A stretch of 64,000 nucleotides of DNA from Burkholderia ubonensis (GCF_001718695.1 NZ_CP013420.1:2666001-2730000); one strand, 5' to 3'; shown: positions 8,627 through 17,083, counted from the first letter of the stretch. The notes: generated by a model from the letters alone, not told the origin. Made by a program: numbers and translations.

Positions 8627-10054
8627 TTACGAAAGACCCAGCTGCTGGGCGGTCGCATCGACGGCCTGCTTCGCCTTCGACACGAGTTCATCGATTTCCT
8701 GGCGCGAGATCACGAGCGGCGGCGACAGCAGCATCCGGTCGCCGGTCGCGCGCATGATCAGGTTGCCGTTGAAGCAGAAGTCGCGGCAGATCGTGCCGAC
8801 GTCGCCGCCGTTCGAGAAGCGCTCGCGCTTGCCCGGATCGCGCGCGAGCTGCAGGCTCGCGACGAGGCCCGCGCCGTGCACTTCGCCGACGATCGGATGG
8901 CGCGCGAAGGTCTCGCGCATCAGCGCCTGGAAGTACGGGCCCGTGTCGGTCTTCACGCGCGCGACGATGCCTTCGTCGCGCAGCAGCTTCAGGTTCGCGA
9001 CCGCGACCGCCGCCGCCACCGGATGGCCCGAGTAGGTGAGGCCGTGGTTGAATTCGCCGTTGTCGATGATCGGCCGCGCGACGCGCTCGTGGATGCCTAC
9101 CGCGCCCATCGGCACGTAACCGCTCGTCAGCCCCTTCGCGAGCGTGATCAGGTCCGGCTCGAAGCCGAAGTGCTGGTGCGCGAACCATTCGCCGGTGCGC
9201 CCGAAGCCGCCGATCACCTCGTCGGCGACGAGCAGGATGTCGTACTTGCGGCAGATCCGCTGGATCTCCGGCCAGTACGTCGACGGCGGGAAGATCACGC
9301 CGCCCGCGCCCTGGAACGGCTCGCCGATGAACGCGGCGACGTTCTCCGCGCCGAGCTCGAGGATCTTCGCTTCGAGCTGCCGCGCACGCGCGAGGCCGAA
9401 CGCCTCGGGCGTCTCGCCGGCTTGCGCTTCGCCGAAGAAGTACGGCTGGTCGATGTGCACGATGTGCTCGACCTTCGACGGCATCTGCTCGTGCATGTAG
9501 TCCATCCCGCCGAGCGTCGCGCCCGCGATCGTCGAGCCGTGATAGCCGTTGCGGCGCGAGATCACGTACTTCTTTTGCGGCTGGCCCTGCACGCGCCAGT
9601 ATTGATGGACGAGGCGCAGCACGGTGTCGTTGCCTTCCGAGCCGCTGTTGCAATAGAAGAAGTGGTTGAACCCTTGCGGCGTGACTTCGGCGAGCATCGC
9701 CGACAGTTCGATCACCGGCGGATGCGTGGTCTTGAAGAACGTGTTGTAGAACGGCAGCTCCTGCAGCTGGCGGTACGCGGCATCGGCGAGTTCCTTGCGG
9801 CCGTAGCCGACGTTCACGCACCACAGGCCGGCCATCCCGTCGATGATCTTGTTGCCGTCCGAATCCCACAGGTAGACGCCGTCCGCCTTCACGATCACGC
9901 GGCTGCCCGCGCGATTGAGCGCGCCCATGTCGGAGAACGGATGGATGTGGTGCGCGGCGTCGAGCGCGCGGTATTCGGCGGTGGTGCGGGCCTGCGTGGT
10001 GCGGGCCGCGGGCGCGGCGGGCTGGATCCAGGCCGATTCGTTGCGATAGGTCAT
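8627..10054 (-). CDS. spuC: Class III polyamine:pyruvate aminotransferase (SpuC-type)
   Basis: 475-residue PLP enzyme of fold type I, class III. The PLP lysine is in LAKGLTSGYVPMGAVGI, the cofactor-binding aspartate in LLVADEVIGGFGRTGEWF, and the phosphate-binding region around FYCNSGSEGNDT. The N-terminus (HIHPFSDMGALNRAGSRVI) is typical of omega-amino acid:pyruvate and putrescine:pyruvate aminotransferases. It would convert putrescine to 4-aminobutyraldehyde, giving a transamination route parallel to the gamma-glutamyl route encoded beside it. Gaps of 28 bp to puuA and about 70 bp to potF suggest one operon. The exact amine donor is inferred from context. Confidence 0.88.
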   Translation of the reverse strand: MTYRNESAWIQPAAPAARTTQARTTAEYRALDAAHHIHPFSDMGALNRAGSRVIVKADGVYLWDSDGNKIIDGMAGLWCVNVGYGRKELADAAYRQLQELPFYNTFFKTTHPPVIELSAMLAEVTPQGFNHFFYCNSGSEGNDTVLRLVHQYWRVQGQPQKKYVISRRNGYHGSTIAGATLGGMDYMHEQMPSKVEHIVHIDQPYFFGEAQAGETPEAFGLARARQLEAKILELGAENVAAFIGEPFQGAGGVIFPPSTYWPEIQRICRKYDILLVADEVIGGFGRTGEWFAHQHFGFEPDLITLAKGLTSGYVPMGAVGIHERVARPIIDNGEFNHGLTYSGHPVAAAVAVANLKLLRDEGIVARVKTDTGPYFQALMRETFARHPIVGEVHGAGLVASLQLARDPGKRERFSNGGDVGTICRDFCFNGNLIMRATGDRMLLSPPLVISRQEIDELVSKAKQAVDATAQQLGLS

Positions 10055-10082
10055 GTTTCCTCCGGAGTGCGGTGGCGCACGC

Positions 10083-11420
10083 TCACACGTGCAGCAGCAG
10101 ATGCTTGCGTTCCCACGAGCTGATCACGCGGAAGAACGCTTCGTATTCGGTTTCCTTCAGCGCGAAGTACGCCTTCAGGAACTTGTGGCCGAGGATCTCG
10201 CCGATCGGCTCGCACGCGGCCATCAGCGTCAGCCCTTCCTCGAGGTTGCGCGGCAGCTGGTACGGCAGGTCGTAGCCGTCGCTGACGAGCGGCTCGGTCG
10301 GTTCGAGCCGCTGCGTCATCCCGAGATAGCCGGCGGCGAGCGTCGCGGCGAGTGCGAGGTACGGGTTGCAGTCGACGCCCGGAATGCGGTTCTCGATGCG
10401 GCGCGCGGCCGGGCCCGAGTGCGGAATGCGGAAGCCGACCGTGCGGTTGTCGTAGCCCCACTGCACGTTGATCGGCGCGGCCATGAAGCGCGACAGCCGG
10501 CGGTACGAGTTGATGTACGGCGCGAAGATCGGCATCAGCGCCGGCGTGTATTTCTGCAGGCCCGCGAGGAAGTTGTAGAACATCGACGTCGCGCCGCCGG
10601 TCTCCTTCGACGTGAACAGGTTGTGGCCGGTTTCCTCGTCGACGATGCTCTGGTGCACGTGCATCGCCGAACCGGGCTCGCCCTCCATCGGCTTCGCCAT
10701 GAACGTCGCGTACATGTTGTGCCGCAGCGCCGCTTCGCGCACCGTGCGCTTGAACAGGAACACCTGGTCCGCGAGCGACAGCGCGTCGCCGTGCATGAAG
10801 TTGATCTCCATTTGCGCGGCGCCGACTTCGTGGATCAGCGTGTCGATGTCGAGGTTTTGCATTTCGCAGTACTCGTAGATGTCCTCGAACAGCGGATCGA
10901 ACTCGTTGACGGCCTCGATCGAATACGACTGGCGGCCCGTCTCCGGGCGGCCGGTGCGGCCGACCGGCGGACGCAGCGGCAGGTCCGGATCCTTGTTCAT
11001 GTCGACCAGGTAGAACTCGAGCTCGGGCGCGACCACCGGCTTCCAGCCCTTCGCCTTGTACAGCTCGAGCACGCGGCGCAGCACGTAGCGCGGCGAGATC
11101 TCGACCGGCGAGCCGTCGAAGTGCACGCAGTCGTGGATCACCTGCGCGGTCGGGTCGACCGCCCACGGGATCAGGCGGATCGTCGACGTGTCGGGCACGC
11201 ACACCATGTCGGGGTCGGTCACGCCGGTCAGCGAGCCGTCTTCCGGATATTCGCCGGTGACGGTCTGCACCATCACGGCCTGCGGCAGGCGCATCGATTC
11301 GCCGGACGTGAACTTGTTGCGCGGCGTGATCTTGCCGCGCGCGATGCCGGCCATGTCGGGGATGATCGCCTCGATCTCGGTGATCCGGTGTTTCTTCAGG
11401 AATTCGTCGATGTCTTGCAT
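10083..11420 (-). CDS. puuA: Gamma-glutamylpolyamine synthetase (glutamine-synthetase family)
   Basis: 445 residues of the glutamine synthetase superfamily. Visible motifs include the metal-site glutamates in PVVAPELEFYLVDMN and EVGAAQMEINFMHGDAL, the histidine motif GSAMHVHQSI and the C-terminal NPYLALAATLAAGYLGM. It would ligate glutamate to putrescine using ATP, the first step of the Puu pathway. The start MQDIDEFLKKH at 11420 was chosen over an upstream arginine-rich extension because that extension is shadow-like and the family begins here. It lies 28 bp below puuD. True nitrogen-assimilating GlnA is less likely given the neighbours and the divergence. Confidence 0.9.
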   Translation of the reverse strand: MQDIDEFLKKHRITEIEAIIPDMAGIARGKITPRNKFTSGESMRLPQAVMVQTVTGEYPEDGSLTGVTDPDMVCVPDTSTIRLIPWAVDPTAQVIHDCVHFDGSPVEISPRYVLRRVLELYKAKGWKPVVAPELEFYLVDMNKDPDLPLRPPVGRTGRPETGRQSYSIEAVNEFDPLFEDIYEYCEMQNLDIDTLIHEVGAAQMEINFMHGDALSLADQVFLFKRTVREAALRHNMYATFMAKPMEGEPGSAMHVHQSIVDEETGHNLFTSKETGGATSMFYNFLAGLQKYTPALMPIFAPYINSYRRLSRFMAAPINVQWGYDNRTVGFRIPHSGPAARRIENRIPGVDCNPYLALAATLAAGYLGMTQRLEPTEPLVSDGYDLPYQLPRNLEEGLTLMAACEPIGEILGHKFLKAYFALKETEYEAFFRVISSWERKHLLLHV

Positions 11421-11448
11421 GGTTGTTCTCGTTGGTTGGTCGGCGCGC

Positions 11449-12234
11449 TCATGCGAGCGCGGCGGCGGCCCCGGCGCGTGCGCGGGCGTCCCGGCGGGCG
11501 CGGCACGCGTCGCCGAACGCGCGAAAGATCGCGGTCGACAGCGGGTCGTGCGCATGCCGCCATTCCGGATGCCATTGCACGGCGAGCGCGAACGCGGCGG
11601 CGCCGGCGACGCTCACGGCCTCGACCAGGCCGTCCGGCGCGACCGCCTCGATCGCGAGGCCGGCGCCGAGCTGCGCGATGCCCTGCTTGTGCAGCGAATT
11701 CACGCGCACTTCGTCGCGGCCGTCCGCGAGTGCGTGCAGCACGCCGCCGGGCGTCAGGCGCACCGCGTGCGCGGGGCCGTATTGCGTGTCGAGCGGCGCG
11801 TCGTCGTCCTCGCGGTGATCGGCGAGGCCCGGCACTTCGTGCACGCGCTGATGCAGCGTGCCGCCGAACACGACGTTCAGCTCCTGGAAGCCGCGGCACA
11901 ACGCGAGCACGGGCACGCCGGCCGCAATCGCCGCGCGCAGCAGCGGCAGCGTCGTCGCGTCGCGCGCGGCGTCGTGCTTCGTGCCGGGCGCGCTCGGTTC
12001 GCCGCCGTAGCGATGCGGCTCGACGTTCGAATAGCTGCCGGTGAACAGCAGCCCGTCGACCGCATCGACGATGTCGTCGACCGACTGGCGCTCGCCGAGC
12101 GCGGGCAGCACCATCGCGAGCGCATGGGCGCCGTCGACGACGGCGGCGACATACTTGTCGCCGACGGTATGCGACGGATGCGAGCCGATTTGCGTCATGT
12201 CGGCGGTGATGCCGACGAGGGGTTTCCTTTCCAT
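11449..12234 (-). CDS. puuD: Gamma-glutamyl-gamma-aminobutyrate hydrolase (class I GATase)
   Basis: 261 residues of the peptidase C26 group. The nucleophile is in LALCRGFQELNVVFGGTL and the catalytic His-Glu in QWHPEW; the opening MERKPLVGITADM is typical. It releases GABA from gamma-glutamyl-GABA, the last dedicated step of the Puu route. ATG 12234 was chosen because upstream in-frame codons are basic and unlike the family. It is the first gene of the minus-strand polyamine operon, so its promoter should lie in the long interval separating it from puuR. Confidence 0.92.
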   Translation of the reverse strand: MERKPLVGITADMTQIGSHPSHTVGDKYVAAVVDGAHALAMVLPALGERQSVDDIVDAVDGLLFTGSYSNVEPHRYGGEPSAPGTKHDAARDATTLPLLRAAIAAGVPVLALCRGFQELNVVFGGTLHQRVHEVPGLADHREDDDAPLDTQYGPAHAVRLTPGGVLHALADGRDEVRVNSLHKQGIAQLGAGLAIEAVAPDGLVEAVSVAGAAAFALAVQWHPEWRHAHDPLSTAIFRAFGDACRARRDARARAGAAAALA

Positions 12235-12785
12235 GGCGTCGATCAGGTTACCTAAGCAGGCCGTGACGCGCGGCGATCGGCGCGGCAAGCATGGCTTGCG
12301 CAAATCGCGGGCGCGGCACGGCCCCGCAGCCGTGCGCGATGCGCATGGCCGCTGACGAAGGAGCGCAGCAGAAGATCAGTGCTGCGCGCGACGATCAGGC
12401 CGACGTCCGTTTCGTTGTGCGGCGCGGTGCGCGGCAATGCGTGCGGCAAGGCATGCGCGAGCGCCATCCGTCACCGGTCAAGCGACACGGCGGACGGGAT
12501 GCGGGCGAAACGGACGACGTGAAAGGGAGAGAGGCGCTATGGCAGCAGCGACGCCACTTCGTCGGTATCGACGGCGACGAACGCGCGTGCGGAGACGGCG
12601 TTGTGACGCCGGACGGAACGACGGGACAGGATGGTGTAGATGGACAGATGCAGCAGGCGAGGACTATGCCAGCCGCAACTGCCATCGGCGACGGTGGATG
12701 CCGCGCTGCGCTTACTTCGCGCATCGCCACGATCCCACCTCACCAGAGGGCCACGGACTCTCACGATTACACTCGACTGGTTCGT

Positions 12786-12800
12786 TGAAAGTATTGAACA
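12786..12800 (+). promoter_or_regulatory. Candidate PuuR operator 1
   Basis: TGAAAGTATTGAACA agrees at 10 of 15 positions with the E. coli PuuR box as I remember it (AAAATATAATGAACA), with TGAACA identical. It lies upstream of puuD. The Burkholderia PuuR box is unknown to me, so this is only a candidate. Confidence 0.3.
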
Positions 12801-13046
12801 CCTGATTGCCAGAACGCGCGGGGCGTTTAAATAATCGAGGCGCTGGCCGGGCGTCATGAACATCGGCGGGCATCGATTTCTTGCGTTGCAATAACGCTTT
12901 TTGATGCGCGTGACGGTTCAATGACGCTGACCTGAGAGCCAGCATATACGAGTCAAAAACGGCGTCAAATGTTTTTTTATGGTCCCGGATCAGGGCTTAC
13001 CCGAAGCACTGCAAACAAAATATGCGTAAATGGAATGGCGGCGAAG

Positions 13047-13056
13047 TGTTGATTAT
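13047..13056 (-). promoter_or_regulatory. Candidate PuuR operator 2
   Basis: On the minus strand the sequence reads ATAATCAACA, nine of ten matches to the right half of the E. coli PuuR box (ATAATGAACA). It lies about 120 bp before puuR, where an autoregulatory site would be expected. Confidence 0.3.
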
Positions 13057-13178
13057 TTCGGACGGCTTTCAGGGTTTTCCCCGCCAATACGCGATATAAA
13101 GTGATTAGAATATTCAACGGCGTGTTCCACGCGTCGCGTCCTTTTTTCATCGCATTTATCGTGTCCGAAACCGAATCG

Positions 13179-13730
13179 ATGTCCACCGAAGTCGCCGAGC
13201 GACTGCGCTACGTGCGCAACAAGCATGGGCTGTCGCAGCGCGAGCTCGCGAAGCGGGCCGGCGTGACCAACGGCACGATCTCGCTGATCGAGCAGGGCCG
13301 CGTGAGCCCGTCGGTCGGCTCGCTGAAGAAGCTGCTCGAATGCATCCCGATGAGCCTCGCGGAATTCTTCACGTTCGAGCTCGTCGAATCGCGCACCGTG
13401 GTGTCGCGCCGCGACGAGATGCCGAACCTCGGCAACGACGCGCTCGCGTTTCATCTGGTCGGCGCGGGCGTGAAGGACCGCAACATGTGCATCATGCGCG
13501 AGGTCTACCAGCCGCACGCGGACACCGGGCCCGAGATGCTCGCGCATGCCGGGCACGAAGGCGGCGTCGTCGTGTCGGGCCGGCTCGAGCTCACCGTCGA
13601 CGGCGCGACCTGGCTGCTCGATCCCGGAGACGGCTACTACTTCGAAAGCCGTTTGCCGCACCGTTTTCGCAATCCCAGCGCGGAGCAAGTCTGCGAGGTC
13701 GTCTCGGCCAACTCGCCGCCGACCTTCTGA
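13179..13730 (+). CDS. puuR: XRE-cupin transcriptional regulator of putrescine catabolism
   Basis: 183 residues. A Cro/CI helix-turn-helix (about 5-60; KHGLSQRELAKRAGVTNGTI with LIEQGRVSP) is followed by a cupin domain (about 105-180) with EVYQPHADTG and a C-terminal SANSPPTF that parallels the SAHTPTTF ending of E. coli PuuR. Length and domain order match PuuR. It should repress the puu genes until putrescine or a gamma-glutamyl derivative binds the cupin. The ATG at 13179 gives the family length; a GTG at 13161 would add six residues and cannot be excluded. It diverges from the uptake/catabolic operon and precedes puuC. Confidence 0.88.
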   Translation: MSTEVAERLRYVRNKHGLSQRELAKRAGVTNGTISLIEQGRVSPSVGSLKKLLECIPMSLAEFFTFELVESRTVVSRRDEMPNLGNDALAFHLVGAGVKDRNMCIMREVYQPHADTGPEMLAHAGHEGGVVVSGRLELTVDGATWLLDPGDGYYFESRLPHRFRNPSAEQVCEVVSANSPPTF

Positions 13731-13839
13731 CCCGCCTTCCGGCCGCGCTTCACCGCCGCATTCGCCGTATTCGCCGCCGGCTGCGCGACGTGCGCTGCCG
13801 CCTGTGCGCGGTGAATGCCACAACCCTTGAGGCATCCTG

Positions 13840-15332
13840 ATGAACCAGTTGACTTTGAAGGATTGGCAGGACAAGGCAGCGTCGCTCGCGATCGAAGGGC
13901 GCGCGTTCATCGACGGCGCGTCGCGCGATGCGCAGTCAGGCAGGACCTTCGACTGCGTGAGCCCGATCGACGGCCGCGTGCTCGCGAAGGTCGCCGATTG
14001 CGGCGACGCGGACGTGAACGCGGCCGTCGCGGCCGCGCGCCGCGCATTCGACGCGCAGAGGTGTGGGCGGGGCTGAACCCGCGGGCGCGCAAGGCGGTGC
14101 TGCTGCGCTGGGCCGCGCTGATGCGCGCGCATCTCGACGAGCTCGCGCTGCTTGAAACGCTCGACGCCGGCAAGCCGATCGGCGACACGACGACGGTCGA
14201 CGTGCCGGGTGCCGCGTATTGCGTCGAATGGTTCGCCGAAGCGATCGACAAGGTCGGCGGCGAAGTCGTGCCGGCCGATCATCATCTGGTCGGGCTCGTC
14301 ACGCGCGAGCCGGTCGGCGTCGTCGCGGCGGTCGTGCCGTGGAATTTCCCGATCCTGATGGCCGCATGGAAGTTCGGCCCCGCGCTCGCCGCCGGCAACA
14401 GCGTCGTGCTGAAGCCGTCGGAGAAGTCGCCGCTCACGGCGATCAAGGTCGCGCAGCTCGCGCACGAAGCCGGCATTCCGGCCGGCGTGTTCAACGTCGT
14501 GCCGGGCGCGGGCGAGCCGGGCAAGCTGCTCGCGCTGCATCGCGACGTCGATTGCATCGCGTTCACCGGCTCGACCGCGGTCGGCAAGCTGATCATGCAA
14601 TACGCGGCGCAATCGAACCTGAAGCGCGTGTGGCTGGAGCTCGGCGGCAAGTCGCCGAACATCGTGCTGCCGGACTGCCCGGACCTCGATCGCGCGGCGC
14701 AGGCCGCGGCCGGCGCGATCTTCTACAACATGGGCGAAATGTGCACCGCGGGCTCGCGCCTGCTCGTGCATCGCGACATCAAGGACGTGTTCGTCGGGAA
14801 GCTCGTCGCGGCCGCGCGCGCGTACGTGCCCGGCAATCCGCTCGACCCCTCGGTGTCGATGGGCGCGATCGTCGACGGCATCCAGCTCGAGCGCGTGCTC
14901 GGCTACATCGACGCGGGGCGCCACGAAGGCCGCCTCGTGACGGGCGGTGCGCGCGTGATGCGGGAGACGGGCGGCTTCTACGTCGAGCCGACGGTGTTCG
15001 AGGTGAAGCCCGACGCGAGGATCGCGCGCGAGGAGATCTTCGGGCCGGTGCTGTCGGTGATCGCGTTCGACGACGTCGACGAAGCGGTGCGCATCGCCAA
15101 CGATTCCGAGTACGGCCTCGCCGCGGCGCTGTGGACGTCGAACCTGACGACCGCGCACGAGGTGTCGCGACGCCTGCGCGCGGGCACCGTGTGGGTGAAC
15201 TGCTACGACGAGGGTGGCGACATGAACTTCCCGTTCGGCGGCTACCGGCAGTCGGGCAACGGCCGCGACAAGTCGCTGCACGCGCTCGAGAAGTACACGG
15301 AGCTGAAGTCGACGCTCGTGCGCTTGCGGTGA
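13840..15332 (+). pseudogene. puuC: Gamma-glutamyl-gamma-aminobutyraldehyde dehydrogenase, frameshifted
   Basis: An NAD(P)-dependent aldehyde dehydrogenase of about 497 residues when the frame is repaired. It oxidises gamma-glutamyl-aminobutyraldehyde to gamma-glutamyl-GABA. The start MNQLTLKDWQDKAASLAIEG resembles E. coli PuuC (YWQDKALSLAIENR). Catalytic Glu lies in WLELGGKSPNIV and the nucleophilic Cys in NMGEMCTAGSRLLV; the tail KSLHALEKYTELKS is typical. The opening frame stops at a TGA at 14074-14076, while the rest is open in another frame from about 14066. The local text CAGAGGTGTGGGCGGG looks like a two-base TG duplication of CAGAGGTGGGCG, which would restore AQRWAGLNPRARKAV. Real inactivation or a sequence error are both possible. 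Confidence 0.85.
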
Positions 15333-15341
15333 CGCCGGCCG

Positions 15342-15378
15342 CGCCGCCGGCTCCGCCGCTGCGCGGGAGCCGGCGGTG
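15342..15378. terminator. Hairpin between convergent puuC and copZ
   Basis: CCGCCGGCTCC at 15344-15354 pairs perfectly with GGAGCCGGCGG at 15366-15376 around an 11-base loop. It lies between two converging genes with no T-run on either side, so it may act as a bidirectional terminator. Confidence 0.5.
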
Positions 15379-15382
15379 CGCG

Positions 15383-15583
15383 TTACGCGGCGCGCAGCGA
15401 GGGATGGAAGCCCGCGGCTTCGATGATCGACTGCACGCTCGCCGCGGATTGCGTCGAGTCGACCTTGACGGTCTTCGCCGAGACGTCGATGTCGAGCTTC
15501 GCGCCGGGATCGGCCGCGGTCACCGCGCGGGTGATCGCGTTCGCGCAGCCGCCGCAGGTCATGTCCTGAACTTCGAATTCCAT
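15383..15583 (-). CDS. copZ: Copper chaperone, HMA domain (CopZ-like)
   Basis: 66-residue cytoplasmic metal chaperone made of a single heavy-metal-associated domain. The Cu(I)-binding motif MTCGGCANAI is near residues 8-17, and the rest (ITRAVTAADPGAKLDIDVSAKTV) follows the beta-alpha-beta-beta-alpha-beta pattern. The ATG at 15583 has a strong AGGAGA site, and a CueR-type promoter lies about 30 bp upstream. It should buffer copper and pass it to a CopA-type ATPase, which is not in this window. Confidence 0.9.
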   Translation of the reverse strand: MEFEVQDMTCGGCANAITRAVTAADPGAKLDIDVSAKTVKVDSTQSAASVQSIIEAAGFHPSLRAA

Positions 15584-15612
15584 GGTTCTCTCCTGAGTTG
15601 ACGAACCCGCAC

Positions 15613-15643
15613 AGCATGAAGCTTGCCACCGTGGGAAGGTCAA
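15613..15643 (-). promoter_or_regulatory. CueR/MerR-type copper-responsive promoter of copZ
   Basis: Read on the minus strand, a -35 TTGACC is followed by a 19-base spacer and a weak -10 CATGCT. The spacer contains the dyad CCTTCC-CACGGTG-GCAAGC, close to the CCTTCC-N7-GGAAGG type of CueR operators. The over-long 19-base spacer is the hallmark of MerR-family activated promoters. The predicted transcript would start roughly 25 bases before the copZ ATG. A cueR gene is not in the window. Confidence 0.7.
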
Positions 15644-15832
15644 GCGTGCGACAGCCATTCGTCAGCGTGTAATCAGACAAATAAGAGCGTCGGTCGGAAC
15701 GTCAGTCGGTATTTAGCCCGATTGACCGTTCAGGGTCGGACGCGGATGTCGCAAAATTCCTTTCAAGACAAAGGCTTGCGAAACGATGTGAAGCGCGATC
15801 CCCATTCGGTGATCAAGGGTAATTGATGCGGA

Positions 15833-15851
15833 AATGCGAATCGCTCCTAAT
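15833..15851 (+). promoter_or_regulatory. Candidate Fur box before the cupredoxin-FTR1 operon
   Basis: AATGCGAATCGCTCCTAAT agrees at about 12 positions with an AATGAGAATnATTCTCATT-type Fur site. It overlaps a possible -10 (TAATAT) and lies about 40 bp before the start of an iron-transport operon, which fits iron repression. The match is imperfect. Confidence 0.35.
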
Positions 15852-15888
15852 ATCAATTCCTCTTCCGCACTCTTTTCTACTCCTGATC

Positions 15889-16221
15889 ATGAATCGTTTC
15901 GCTCTCGGTTTTGCGCTGGCCCTGCTGGGCGCGTCGGCCACCTCCGCATTCGCGGCCGACGACGTCGTCAACCTGACCCTGAAGGACCACAAGTTCTCGC
16001 CCGAAGGCGTGACGATTCCCGCCGGCAAGAAGGTGAAGTTCGTCGTGAAGAACCTCGACGCGACGCCCGCCGAATTCGAAAGCGACGACTTCAAGGCGGA
16101 GAAGGTCGTTCCCGCCGGCAAGTCGGTCGAGATCCTGGTCGGGCCGCTGAAGGCCGGCACCTACGAGTTCCACGACGAGTACCACGAAGCTCAGTCGAAG
16201 ACGAAGCTCACCGTCAAGTAA
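15889..16221 (+). CDS. Periplasmic cupredoxin-like protein of an FTR1 iron uptake system
   Basis: 110 residues. A signal peptide of about 22 residues (FALGFALALLGASATSAFA) precedes a compact beta-sandwich of the cupredoxin_1 type with KFSPEGVTIPAGKKVKFVV, PAEFESDDF and YEFHDEYHEAQSK. There is no cysteine in the mature chain, so a classic type-1 copper centre is impossible; acidic and His residues may bind iron or copper differently, as in EfeO/FtrB-type proteins. The start MNRFALG at 15889 begins the signal peptide. It is 12 bp ahead of the FTR1 permease, so they form an operon. The role as periplasmic iron donor is inferred. Confidence 0.85.
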   Translation: MNRFALGFALALLGASATSAFAADDVVNLTLKDHKFSPEGVTIPAGKKVKFVVKNLDATPAEFESDDFKAEKVVPAGKSVEILVGPLKAGTYEFHDEYHEAQSKTKLTVK

Positions 16222-16233
16222 GCGCATACCGTC

Positions 16234-17070
16234 ATGTTGTCCACCGCCCTGATCGTCTTTCGTGAAGTGCTCGAGGCCGCGCTGGTGGTCTCGATCGTGA
16301 TGGCCGCCACGAAGGGCGTGCCGCGGCGCGGCTGGTGGGTCGGCAGCGGGCTGGTCGGCGGCGTGGTCGGCGCGGGCCTGATTGCCGCGTTCGCCGACGC
16401 GATCTCGCAGTGGGCGTCCGGGATGGGGCAGGAGGTGTTCAATGCGGGCGTGATGTTCGTCGCGACGCTGATGCTCGCATGGCACTGCATCTGGATGAGC
16501 AAGCACGGCCGCGAGATGGCGCAGCACATGACCGCGGTCGGCCGGGCCGTCGCGGCGGGCAGCAAGCCGCTGACCGGGCTCGCGATCGTCGTCGGCGTCG
16601 CGGTGCTGCGTGAAGGTTCCGAGGTGGTGCTGTTCCTGTACGGCATCGCGGCGGGCGATCCGGGGCAGACGCCGCAGATGATCGCCGGCGGGCTGCTCGG
16701 CGTGCTCGGCGGCGCGGGGCTCGGCTATGCGATGTATGCAGGCCTGCTGCGGATTCCGCTGAAGCGCCTGTTCTCCGTCACCAACGGGCTGATCGTGCTG
16801 CTCGCGGCCGGGATGGCGAGCCAGTGCGTCGGCTTCCTGCTGGCGGCTGGCCTCGTGCCGTCGTGGGGCGACGCGGTGTGGGATACGTCATGGCTGCTGA
16901 AGGATTCGAGCCTCGTCGGCAAGGCGCTGCATACGCTGATCGGTTATACCGCGCGTCCGGCGGGCATCCAGATCGTCGTGTACGTCGCGACGCTGGTCGC
17001 GATCGTCGCGCTGGCACGGCTCGTCGGCCGGCCGCAGCCGGCCGTGCGGCCGCCGCGCGCCGCGGCCTGA
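16234..17070 (+). CDS. FTR1-family high-affinity iron permease
   Basis: 278-residue inner-membrane protein with about seven hydrophobic segments. It has the two REXXE-type iron motifs of the family: REVLEAALVVSIVMA near the N-terminus and VLREGSEVVLFLYG around residues 125-140. It would carry ferric iron, or iron oxidised during transport, into the cytoplasm. It follows the cupredoxin gene by 12 bp. The full FtrABCD arrangement (P19-type protein, cupredoxin, FTR1, ferredoxin) is not present: neither a P19-like gene nor a ferredoxin gene flanks the pair. Confidence 0.88.
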   Translation: MLSTALIVFREVLEAALVVSIVMAATKGVPRRGWWVGSGLVGGVVGAGLIAAFADAISQWASGMGQEVFNAGVMFVATLMLAWHCIWMSKHGREMAQHMTAVGRAVAAGSKPLTGLAIVVGVAVLREGSEVVLFLYGIAAGDPGQTPQMIAGGLLGVLGGAGLGYAMYAGLLRIPLKRLFSVTNGLIVLLAAGMASQCVGFLLAAGLVPSWGDAVWDTSWLLKDSSLVGKALHTLIGYTARPAGIQIVVYVATLVAIVALARLVGRPQPAVRPPRAAA

Positions 17071-17083
17071 ATTTCCGCTATCC

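Larger units (their letters stand above)
12235..13178. other. Divergent regulatory interval between puuD and puuR, no gene seen
   Basis: About 940 bases without a convincing gene. The part next to puuD (to about 12830) is GC-rich and open in several frames, but none reads like a protein. From about 12840 to 13170 it becomes clearly AT-richer, as expected for promoters. Within it are two partial matches to the E. coli PuuR operator (listed separately) and two small AACGC/GCGTT inverted repeats at 12813-12827 and 12883-12897, both with five-base spacers. It should carry the promoters of the polyamine operon and of puuR-puuC. Confidence 0.6.
15584..15888. other. Divergent interval between copZ and the cupredoxin gene
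   Basis: About 305 bases with no gene. The copZ side holds the CueR-type promoter (15613-15643). The other side is AT-richer and holds a candidate Fur site overlapping a TAATAT at 15848-15853. Nothing else stands out. Confidence 0.6.

Noticed and set aside
12291..12788. Plus-strand 165-codon frame between puuD and puuR
   Set aside because: No homology, no ribosome site and composition unlike a protein; regarded as chance.
13053..15680. Minus-strand 875-codon frame covering puuR, puuC and copZ
   Set aside because: Shadow of three recognised genes, low-complexity composition.
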